DNA of 64,000 bases from Lachnospiraceae bacterium UBA7050 (GTDB taxonomy: Bacteria > Bacillota > Clostridia > Lachnospirales > Lachnospiraceae), in the NCBI GenBank assembly GCA_002493905.1, contig DLAJ01000017.1, positions 186,001 to 250,000 of the forward strand, read 5' to 3'. The position numbers and the translations under genes were made by a program. Shown one piece after another: positions 17,503 through 25,326 of this stretch (its first letter is position 1; the number at the start of each line of letters is the position of its first letter). The notes beneath the pieces were generated by a model. That model was given only the letters and a program-made list of their open reading frames with translations. It was not told where the DNA came from and did no database searches.

Positions 17503-17524
17503 CTATCAGAATAATTGATAGTAT
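17495..17524 (+). promoter_or_regulatory. Promoter of the HD-GYP gene
   Basis: TTGACA (17495-17500), 18-bp spacer, TAGTAT (17519-17524). The -35 box sits inside the palindrome. The start codon at 17551 has AAGGGGG nine bases upstream. Confidence 0.75.
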
Positions 17525-17550
17525 GAAGTAGAAAGAAGGGGGTTTTACAA

Positions 17551-18612
17551 ATGATCAGTGTTGCAACTGTCGCATTACAGCCCGGAATGGAACTTGCCGA
17601 AGATGCTGTTTCCATGAGAAACGGCGTCATCTGTTCCGCCCACACAAAACTTGACCAGATGATGATCGAGAAGCTGAAACGTTATCAGATCATGGTCGTT
17701 ACCATAATGGAGCCGGAAGATTACACGACAACCCATTATGAGAAGATCGCGTGCAGCCGCGCATTCAAAAGCTTTGCGGAGCAATATAAGACACAGTTAA
17801 ATGCCTATAAATATATGATCAATGACTTTTTAGAGGGTAAGACATCGATCAACACCGATCTGCTGCTTACGGTCTACCGTTCCCTCTATGACAATGTCGG
17901 CGACGGCGATCTGCTGCTGGACATGCTCTACAGCATGCTGCCGAGCGAGGACAACGTTACCTATGCGCATTGTCTGAATGCCGCCCTGATCTCAGGTGTC
18001 TTTGCTTCGTGGCTGGAATTTGACGAAAACGATACAACGCTGATGATCCTTTGCGGCTTTCTCTATGATATCGGCAAACTCCGGCTCCCGAACAAGCTGA
18101 TCTGGAAAGCCGGAAAGCTCACAGATTTTGAGTTTAACTGGATGAAAACCCATACGACTATCGGTTATGATCTCTTAAAAAACCAACATATTGATCAGCA
18201 TATCATCAATGCCGCCCTGATGCATCACGAACGCGACGACGGAACCGGATATCCAAACAAACTCATGGGTGATTCCATCGACCGTTTTGCCAAATATATG
18301 GCGATCGTAGACGGCTACGATGCCATGACAAGTGCGCGGAGCTACCGCAATTCACTCAACCCGTTTCAGGTCATCCGCAATTTCGAACGCGGCGGACTGT
18401 ACCAGTATGACCTTAACGTAGTGAAAAGAATCCTCATGCATCTTGCGGCGCATCAGGTCGGACACGAAGTCACTCTTAACGATGAGCAAGGTTCACATGC
18501 AACGATCCGCATGATCAATCCCGAAAAACTCGCGCGTCCGATTGTTGAAACTGCAGAGGGAATCGTTGATCTGCGGGACTTCCCAGATCTGGAGATTGTT
18601 GCGATTCTATAG
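17551..18612 (+). CDS. HD-GYP domain protein with substituted HD motif
   Basis: This is a 353-residue cytoplasmic protein. Residues 1-125 are an unclassified N-terminal region, and 130-300 the HD-GYP domain. Key blocks are YAH140, LYDIGK (172-176), KTH201, MHH226ERDDGTGYP and VDGYDAMTSARSYR. In active HD-GYP c-di-GMP phosphodiesterases the third block reads HD; here it is Y172-D173, so one metal-binding His is lost while HH and GYP remain. It may be a c-di-GMP receptor with weak or no activity, or work with fewer metals. It is monocistronic on the plus strand, with its promoter overlapping a palindrome and a terminator at 18671-18716. Confidence 0.88.
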   Translation: MISVATVALQPGMELAEDAVSMRNGVICSAHTKLDQMMIEKLKRYQIMVVTIMEPEDYTTTHYEKIACSRAFKSFAEQYKTQLNAYKYMINDFLEGKTSINTDLLLTVYRSLYDNVGDGDLLLDMLYSMLPSEDNVTYAHCLNAALISGVFASWLEFDENDTTLMILCGFLYDIGKLRLPNKLIWKAGKLTDFEFNWMKTHTTIGYDLLKNQHIDQHIINAALMHHERDDGTGYPNKLMGDSIDRFAKYMAIVDGYDAMTSARSYRNSLNPFQVIRNFERGGLYQYDLNVVKRILMHLAAHQVGHEVTLNDEQGSHATIRMINPEKLARPIVETAEGIVDLRDFPDLEIVAIL

Positions 18613-18670
18613 CATTCTTTGCTTTTTCGTTTCACAAAAAGTACCAGACATTTATGAAACGCCTACACAA

Positions 18671-18716
18671 AAAATACTCTCATGATAAAACGCACGTTCT
18701 TCATGAGAGTATTTTT
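18671..18716. terminator. Bidirectional terminator between HD-GYP and AraC genes
   Basis: ATACTCTCATGA and TCATGAGAGTAT pair perfectly around a 15-nt loop, with A-run before and T-run after, so it can serve the two convergent genes. Confidence 0.85.
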
Positions 18717-18766
18717 AATGATCAAAACTTTCACAGCCGTATCCGGCAGGCGCTGATGTTTCTATT

Positions 18767-19597
18767 TTACCGCATAGCTTTTCGAAATTCAGACGGCGTC
18801 ATTCCATACACATTCCTGCAGATTCTGACATAAGTCTTCACGTTAGGAAAACCGTTGTTTAAGGCGGCTTCTACAATTGAAACCTTACCGCTCAGTAATT
18901 CTTCATTCGCATAATCAAGCCGGATCAGATTAATATACTGTGTAATCCCGATTCCTGTCACTTTTTTGAAATATTTTGACAGGTATTGCGGAGATAGCCC
19001 GATATCCTTTGCGATCATTGAAAGAGATAATGTCTGGTCATAGTGCTGCAGCACATACTCCATAATACTCTTAGCATAACTGTTCTCTTCAAAAACACCA
19101 ACTGCATTTCTGAACTTTTTTGAGATACATTGTGATAACAGCGTCTGATAGATTTCTAATAATATCCTATTTTTTTCAATATCGATATTCAGTGGGAACT
19201 GTTCTGAATCTTCCTCCGTCAGAGCTGCCAGTTTCCTAAGCTGCTCTCTTATATTTTCATATGCATTCCCCTGCGAAACATCAAAATCGCACTCCTCATG
19301 AAAACGGAGCAGAAAATCATAGCTCAACAGCAAAACCAGATATTTATAGTTGGATGCAGAATCCGGCGCCGATGTTGAATGAATCACCTTACTGTTGCAA
19401 AAGTAGAACTCTCCCGAATGAATTTCCGATACGGTTCCATTCCGCATCAGCTTCAGCATACCTTCGATCACATAGACAAATTCCATCTCAGAATGCCAGT
19501 GCGGCATTGTATTACAGCGCCATCCCGGCTTATCCTGCAGTAAAATCTTTCCGGGAATATTCTTATCATATTTTACAAACTCATACAAATAATTCAT
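18767..19597 (-). CDS. AraC-family transcriptional regulator with cupin N-terminus
   Basis: This 276-residue protein has an N-terminal cupin-like fold (about 15-110: MPHWHSEMEFVYVIEG, then EIHSGEFYFCNS). A linker follows, then a C-terminal double helix-turn-helix (about 175-276) with LSMIAKDIGLSPQYLSKYFK and a final YGMTPSEFRKAM, typical of sugar-responsive AraC/XylS regulators. It lies 26 bp after the lipoprotein phosphoesterase gene on the same strand and is probably cotranscribed, so it may control that gene. The inducer is unknown. Confidence 0.88.
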   Translation of the reverse strand: MNYLYEFVKYDKNIPGKILLQDKPGWRCNTMPHWHSEMEFVYVIEGMLKLMRNGTVSEIHSGEFYFCNSKVIHSTSAPDSASNYKYLVLLLSYDFLLRFHEECDFDVSQGNAYENIREQLRKLAALTEEDSEQFPLNIDIEKNRILLEIYQTLLSQCISKKFRNAVGVFEENSYAKSIMEYVLQHYDQTLSLSMIAKDIGLSPQYLSKYFKKVTGIGITQYINLIRLDYANEELLSGKVSIVEAALNNGFPNVKTYVRICRNVYGMTPSEFRKAMR

Positions 19598-19623
19598 CCA
19601 TCGACACCCCTGTCCTGCAGCCG

Positions 19624-21720
19624 CTAACGGATTTCATATCCCGCAGCGCCGGACTCGATGTATACATCCAGGACTTCATCCGTAACACCTTCCAATGAAA
19701 TAAATTGGTCCTCTTCCACATCCTTATCCCAATTTTCTGTCTTTACAATAAATCCGAGGGATGTGATATCCGGTGCTGCAGTAAACTCCAAATATACGCC
19801 AAAGTCATCGGTTCCGGTAAAGAAATAATCGCCGCCGTCTTTACCCTCACCCCAGAGCCACATGAGCCACGGCTCATAATCACCGTCTTCCCGATGATAA
19901 TGAATTCTGACGAGCACATCATTCTCTCTTGCATTCTCCTCTGCCGCCTCCGGTTCAGGGAGCACAACCTCATAGGTTTCGCCGCCCGTAAACACAGCGA
20001 TCTGGTGCAGATAGGCAATGGAAAGTCTTAGCCGGCTGTATGCCAGAAGAAGCTCTTCTCCGCTCATGGCAGAAATATCTGCATCTTTATACTGATAATA
20101 ATACTGCTTTAATGTCTGATACTGATCATAAGAGCTAAACTCATAATAAAGTCCAAGCACGGTATTCACATTTGCGAGAACGGAACGCAGCGTCGCATCC
20201 GATACCTCAACATCCGGATACAGAAATTCCTCTGCCTCTTCTTTCTGTATCATTGAAGTATTTCCATCAATAATATAGGAATAAGCTGGATAAATCTTTC
20301 CGTCACACAGATTTGCACCATAAAACAGAATTTCTGTTTCAAAAGCCTGTACATAGTATCCCTGTGAAAGTTCTTCGTTGAACGTATAATCAATCGCGCC
20401 ATCCGTAACATGCGTCGGATTACCGACAGACGGATTATGAATCATACTGCAGGATTCGCCGTTGTTGTCAGTAAAATTGTATCCCAAAGAAAACGCCTCA
20501 TGGGAATGCCCTGAAATCCAGATAATATCCGGATATGTCTCTAATATAGAAATAAATTTCTGCACCGTCTCAAGCTCAGGATTGAATGCGCCGCCATAAT
20601 ACGGCGTTTCCGGATCATCGCCCGGCCCATATCCTTTGATCAGCGCATGCTGGATCAAATAAATATTCTTACCCTTTCCATAGTTGTCCTCCAAAAGCGC
20701 TTCCAGCCACTCTAACTGTGCATCACTGAACTGATCATAGGTTGCAGGACGATACCCCGTCTCCAACGCCATAAAAATGAACAAATCTCCCGTGTTTGGC
20801 TCCTCGATGCTGTAATATGGTTTTGCAGCCGTCAAGGTATCCATGCTGCTGTCAAGCCCGCTTCCCGTTATAAAAACCTGTAATTCTTCCGGAACGGCAC
20901 CATCCTGACGAACCTCATGATTTCCCCCTGACTCATAGATCGGTTTGACATAATCAGACTGGGCCAGAATCAGCTGATAAGCCTGCCATTCCTTATCAAG
21001 ATTATTAAGATTTGCATTTGTCACCTGATCACCGGAAGAAATGATAAAATCAACATCCTTTGCGACAGCATACGCCAGTGCATCCGCCCAGTGCGCTTCT
21101 GAGCACTCCCACCAGTACGCCGGTGTCTCACCAAAATGTTCTTCGTCAATATGAATGTCCGAAAAAGAGTTAAATGTATATAGAGCATCCCCGGAAGCAT
21201 AAGCCAGCTGCTTTTCCGCCGGTATTTCATATACAGCTGCCGCATCATCCAATGCCGGATATTCTTCGTTCCCTTTCACAGCCGCAATGACTTTTGTGGC
21301 ATCTGCAGGAATTGCTGTATGATAATCAAAAGAAAACGTGGCTGTCCCGCCTGCCTGCACATCAAGCTCCGCAATCTCATAATATCCTTCTAATGCACCA
21401 TTCTCATTACTCCAATACAGGCAGTATGTCCCTTCTTTAGAAGATGTAAAGGAAAGCGTTCCCTCCGCATAACCAGCCTTTCCGGCATCCGTGCCTGAAA
21501 ACGTATAGTCCAGACTCGCCTGCGGTTCTTCTTCCTCCGGCGCCGGCGTTGTCTGCGGTTCCTCTTGCGTCCCTGTTCCATCCTCTTCCGGTGTCACTTC
21601 TCCGGGCAGTTCTTCCTCTGATATAGCCGGTTCTGCATCAGCCGGTTCCGCATTACCACACCCGCTTAACGACAGCACCGCCGTGCATACCAAAACTAAT
21701 CCTATCCGTTTTTTACGCAT
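19624..21720 (-). CDS. Lipoprotein metallophosphoesterase
   Basis: This is a 698-residue secreted lipoprotein. A basic N-terminus and hydrophobic core lead to lipobox LSGC (Cys about 21), followed by a Glu/Pro/Thr-rich linker (about 25-75). A beta-rich domain (about 80-180) and a calcineurin-like phosphoesterase domain (about 190-480) follow. Metal motifs are FSDIHIDEE, SSGDQVTN, SGGNHEVR and ISGHSHEA. The last 200 residues include a beta-sandwich-like region. Note GNHE where most family members have GNHD. It probably acts outside the cell on phosphodiester or nucleotide substrates. I chose the ATG at 21720, where the signal peptide begins; an ATG 16 codons earlier would spoil it. AraC follows 26 bp downstream. 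Confidence 0.85.
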   Translation of the reverse strand: MRKKRIGLVLVCTAVLSLSGCGNAEPADAEPAISEEELPGEVTPEEDGTGTQEEPQTTPAPEEEEPQASLDYTFSGTDAGKAGYAEGTLSFTSSKEGTYCLYWSNENGALEGYYEIAELDVQAGGTATFSFDYHTAIPADATKVIAAVKGNEEYPALDDAAAVYEIPAEKQLAYASGDALYTFNSFSDIHIDEEHFGETPAYWWECSEAHWADALAYAVAKDVDFIISSGDQVTNANLNNLDKEWQAYQLILAQSDYVKPIYESGGNHEVRQDGAVPEELQVFITGSGLDSSMDTLTAAKPYYSIEEPNTGDLFIFMALETGYRPATYDQFSDAQLEWLEALLEDNYGKGKNIYLIQHALIKGYGPGDDPETPYYGGAFNPELETVQKFISILETYPDIIWISGHSHEAFSLGYNFTDNNGESCSMIHNPSVGNPTHVTDGAIDYTFNEELSQGYYVQAFETEILFYGANLCDGKIYPAYSYIIDGNTSMIQKEEAEEFLYPDVEVSDATLRSVLANVNTVLGLYYEFSSYDQYQTLKQYYYQYKDADISAMSGEELLLAYSRLRLSIAYLHQIAVFTGGETYEVVLPEPEAAEENARENDVLVRIHYHREDGDYEPWLMWLWGEGKDGGDYFFTGTDDFGVYLEFTAAPDITSLGFIVKTENWDKDVEEDQFISLEGVTDEVLDVYIESGAAGYEIR

Positions 21721-21877
21721 AATACTGTTTCTCCCTTCTCTGCATTGATTTCCGTATTTGGCACTCACATGATATGATCAATTTCTATTTTATCAACATC
21801 TGCCAATACGCCTCTATGCCAAAAGGGATCATTATACGTCAATTTTTAACCTCTTACGATCATAATGTATACTCTGA

Positions 21878-22345
21878 TTATCGTTCTCCCTGCCCCGCGC
21901 CCCGCGGCATTGTCCAGCTTCCTGCCTTTTTCATCTCAAGATATTCCTCATATGCCTTTTCCAAAATCTGCTTTTCATTCGTAAACTTTAACAGATGATA
22001 CGCCTCATGGTATTTATAAAATCCCGAATCAACAAAGTATTCCTCCCGCTGCGGTTTGCTGTAGTAACTCTGTGCCATCATCAGATACCAGTGAACACAT
22101 TTCGAAACAATCCCTTCCGGCACTGTAAACGTATACTCACTCTGCCCGATATATTTCATGATATAGGATTTTGCGCCCGATTCTTCCAACACTTCACGCA
22201 GTGCAGTCTCCATGTGGTCTTCACCCTGCTCCACTGTGCCTTTCGGCAGGACCCAGCCCTCATATTTATTTCGGAAATTCTTATAAAGCAGCAAAATTTT
22301 TCCACGGAAGATCACCACCCCGCCGCAGCTCGTCGCTTCGATCAT
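21878..22345 (-). CDS. Nudix hydrolase
   Basis: This 155-residue protein has a complete Nudix box, GTVEQGEDHMETALREVLEE, at about residues 35-57, preceded by VIFRGKILLLYKN and GWVLPKG. It hydrolyses a nucleoside diphosphate linked to another moiety; the substrate cannot be told. The C-terminal 20 residues are G/R-rich. The start ATG at 22345 has AGGAGG seven bases upstream and overlaps the stop of the SEDS-PBP gene (TGATG). A GTG one codon earlier is too close to that site. Confidence 0.88.
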   Translation of the reverse strand: MIEATSCGGVVIFRGKILLLYKNFRNKYEGWVLPKGTVEQGEDHMETALREVLEESGAKSYIMKYIGQSEYTFTVPEGIVSKCVHWYLMMAQSYYSKPQREEYFVDSGFYKYHEAYHLLKFTNEKQILEKAYEEYLEMKKAGSWTMPRGAGQGER

Positions 22346-25326
22346 CACATATCCTCCTGACGACTCAAATATTCCTGAAACAGCATCTGTGCGATCGGTA
22401 CCGCATAATCTCCGCCCGCTCCCGCTTTTTCTATGATAATGGTCACAACAATCTGCGGATTATCCGCAGGTGCAAACCCCGTAAACCATGCATGTGCCCC
22501 ATCAGAATTCATGTCAAATTCTGCAGATCCGGTTTTTCCCGCCACCACAAACGCTTCATCCTTCAAACGGTAACCGGTCCCGTAATCACACACCGCCGTC
22601 ATCAGTCCGGTCAGCGCTTCCGCCTCCTCTGCGCTGATCAGGTTCCCGCAGCTTGTCGGTCCGTAGCTGCGCACAATATCTCCCTCACAGCTCTCGACAC
22701 GGGATACCAGATAGGGAGACATCAGTTCCCCGCCATTTGCGATCGCACAAGTCATCATGCACAGATGCATCGGTGTAATCAATGTCTCACCCTGACCGAT
22801 TGCGGACTGCAGCATCACATAATCATCCGTATCTCCCCCTATCGAAACACGGCTTGTATTGATTTTAAGCGTACCCGGCAGCACCTCATTAAAATAGAGT
22901 TCCTCAAGCGTCCTGCCAAATTTCTCCCTGTCAAGCATCATTCCGATATTTGCAAATGATGAATTACAGGAGCGTGCAAATGATTGTTCAAACGTAAGCG
23001 TACCGTGTGCATGATGACCATAGCAATGAATCGCGTGTCCATCCTCTGTCTGAAAACTTCCTCTGCACCTGTAAGAATAGTCCTCCACACTCTGAGGATT
23101 CTCCCTGATATATTCCAATGCCGTAAAAATCTTGAATGTCGATCCCGGTGGGTACAGCCCCTGCGTTACGCGGTTTACAAGCACAGAACTTTCCTCTTCC
23201 TCAAGAAGCTCATCCCAAATCTCTTCAATCTCATTCGGATTAAAATCAGGCTTTGATACCATGGCAAGAATCTTTCCTGATGAAGGCTCCATCACGACAA
23301 TTGCCCCGTTCTGCGCTCCCAAAAGCCGGTATGCAAGCTCCTGCAGGCTGACGTCCAGCGTTGTGATCACGGTGTCTCCTCTGTTTTTTTCATTGTTCAG
23401 ATCGTTGCTGATCTGTCCGCCGACCGACTGATGTGAGCTGACAAGGCTATAGTTCATGGAAGACTCAATCCCCATGCCGCCGTTTGCCGCATAGCCAACC
23501 ACATGGGCAAACATAGATTCATACGGATAACGGCGCGTTTCCGTTCCGTCTTCCTCCGGTCTTGTATAAGCGAGTACATCCCCGTTCTCCGTTTTGATTG
23601 TTCCGCGGACGTTCAGCGCCGCCAAAGCCTGCTGGCGCGTAATATTATACGGATGATTGACGACTTCCTCACGCTGCACGGTCATAAAAATCAGAATGTG
23701 GACGATCATCGCCAAAAACAGTATGGAAAACAGCCCTGTCAGGAATACGGTGCGCCGCCTCATAAAGCCTGCAGCGGTCAGCGCTTCCACCACGGAATTC
23801 TCTTCTGCCGGCTCCCATTCTCCCAAATTTCCCGGCTCTGTCTCCAGTGTTTCAGACGTGTTTTCCCATGTTTCCGTTGTCACGGGGCGCTCAGATGCTG
23901 TTTCCGGCGTTTCAGACGTGCTTCGCAACACTGCAGATTCCCCACCCTCTTTAAGAGACTCGTCTGCTCCTTCGGGCACCGATACTTCGCTGTCTTCCTC
24001 TTCCTTCAAAAACTGTAATTCCCCGTCCAGTCCTTCCGCCCATCTCTCACTCCAGACAGCGGCGCCCTGCACGACAGAAAACATCAGAATCGTAACCATG
24101 ACCGAACTTCCGCCATAGCTGACAAGCGGCAGCGTCACGCCCGTCAGCGGGATCAGTTTGATTCCACCGCCGATTGTCAAAAACACCTGAAAAATATAAA
24201 TTACCCCAATGCCGTATGAAAGGAGGCGGAAAAACGGTTCCCTCATGCTGTATGCAATCCGGATAAAGGTAAAAAAGCATGCAAGACAAAGCAGAATCAG
24301 GCAGATGCCGTAAAGCGCACCAAGCTCCTCCGCAATTGCCGAAAAAATAAAATCTGCCTCCACATACGGAATGCTGTCCGGCGCGCCTTGACACAGACCA
24401 AAGCCGAACCAGCCTCCGGTACCGATCGCAAACAGAGACTGGGCAAGCTGGTACCCTTTTCCTGTTACATCCCGCCAAGGATCAAGCCACACCGCCACGC
24501 GTACCTTAATATGGTAAAACAGCTTATACGCCGCCATACACCCGCCGAGTCCCGCTATGGCCGATATCAGAATATAGCGGATTTTTCCGGTTGCCACAAA
24601 TAGTACAAACACATACATGATAAAAAAGATCGCCGCGCTGCCCAAATCCGTCGAAGCGGCAAGAATCAGCACATAGATAAGGCTGACAAGCGCCGAAAGA
24701 AGAATTTTCTTCCAGTTTGGTTTTTCGCATAACAGCCCTGCCAGAAAAAACAAGAAAAGCAGCTTTACAAACTCAGACGGCTGAAATGTGAAGCCAAATA
24801 GTGAAAACGAAATCTTGGAGCCGTTCGTCGCTGCTCCAAGCAGCCAGACGACCGTTAATGCAATCAGTCCGCACAACGCGTAACCCCATGTCAGTTTTTT
24901 CAGCAGCTTTACCTTTCCGATCAAAAGGGGAACAAGGAGCGCCAAAGCCAGAGATACGACGGTGATCGCGAACTGGCGGACTGCCTTTGTGACGGATATC
25001 CGCGTGATGATGATCATCCCCGTACAGAGAAACATAAACATATGATTTAAGAGCGCGCGGTCAAACTGCGGATAGATTACCCTGTATAGATTTCGAAGCA
25101 GCAAAAATACCGCCTGCTGTACGGCGAAAAAGATCAGAAAGAAATAGTCGTCTTTTTTGAGACAAAGTACAAGAAATCCCGTCAGATGAATGAGGAAAAT
25201 ATACACATACTGCCGTGTGAATCCGTTCTTCTTTTCCCGGAACAAGGAAAAAAAGCTCTCCAGCGTATAGAGCGCAAACAGGATTGCCATGATATACCTT
25301 GAACCATCATAAAACAGATTTACCAT
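22345..25326 (-). CDS. SEDS glycosyltransferase fused to class B penicillin-binding protein
   Basis: This is a 993-residue fusion. Residues 1-425 are a SEDS (FtsW/RodA/SpoVE) polymerase with about 10 membrane helices and the signature LDPWRDVTGKGYQLAQSL, whose Asp282 aligns with the essential SEDS aspartate. Then comes GGSSV near 405. A 90-residue Glu/Thr/Ser-rich linker (430-520) leads to one TM (527-549), then a PBP dimerisation region and a transpeptidase domain (660-993). The motifs are S729-T-F-K732, S786-C-N788 and K931-T-G933, all intact. The protein should polymerise and cross-link peptidoglycan in one chain. The start at 25326 has GAGGTG upstream and overlaps the U32 stop by one base; Nudix overlaps the end. 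Confidence 0.93.
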   Translation of the reverse strand: MVNLFYDGSRYIMAILFALYTLESFFSLFREKKNGFTRQYVYIFLIHLTGFLVLCLKKDDYFFLIFFAVQQAVFLLLRNLYRVIYPQFDRALLNHMFMFLCTGMIIITRISVTKAVRQFAITVVSLALALLVPLLIGKVKLLKKLTWGYALCGLIALTVVWLLGAATNGSKISFSLFGFTFQPSEFVKLLFLFFLAGLLCEKPNWKKILLSALVSLIYVLILAASTDLGSAAIFFIMYVFVLFVATGKIRYILISAIAGLGGCMAAYKLFYHIKVRVAVWLDPWRDVTGKGYQLAQSLFAIGTGGWFGFGLCQGAPDSIPYVEADFIFSAIAEELGALYGICLILLCLACFFTFIRIAYSMREPFFRLLSYGIGVIYIFQVFLTIGGGIKLIPLTGVTLPLVSYGGSSVMVTILMFSVVQGAAVWSERWAEGLDGELQFLKEEEDSEVSVPEGADESLKEGGESAVLRSTSETPETASERPVTTETWENTSETLETEPGNLGEWEPAEENSVVEALTAAGFMRRRTVFLTGLFSILFLAMIVHILIFMTVQREEVVNHPYNITRQQALAALNVRGTIKTENGDVLAYTRPEEDGTETRRYPYESMFAHVVGYAANGGMGIESSMNYSLVSSHQSVGGQISNDLNNEKNRGDTVITTLDVSLQELAYRLLGAQNGAIVVMEPSSGKILAMVSKPDFNPNEIEEIWDELLEEEESSVLVNRVTQGLYPPGSTFKIFTALEYIRENPQSVEDYSYRCRGSFQTEDGHAIHCYGHHAHGTLTFEQSFARSCNSSFANIGMMLDREKFGRTLEELYFNEVLPGTLKINTSRVSIGGDTDDYVMLQSAIGQGETLITPMHLCMMTCAIANGGELMSPYLVSRVESCEGDIVRSYGPTSCGNLISAEEAEALTGLMTAVCDYGTGYRLKDEAFVVAGKTGSAEFDMNSDGAHAWFTGFAPADNPQIVVTIIIEKAGAGGDYAVPIAQMLFQEYLSRQEDM

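Noticed and set aside
23503..24118. Plus-strand frames opposite the SEDS-PBP linker
   Set aside because: They mirror the low-complexity linker and have no domain or start signal.
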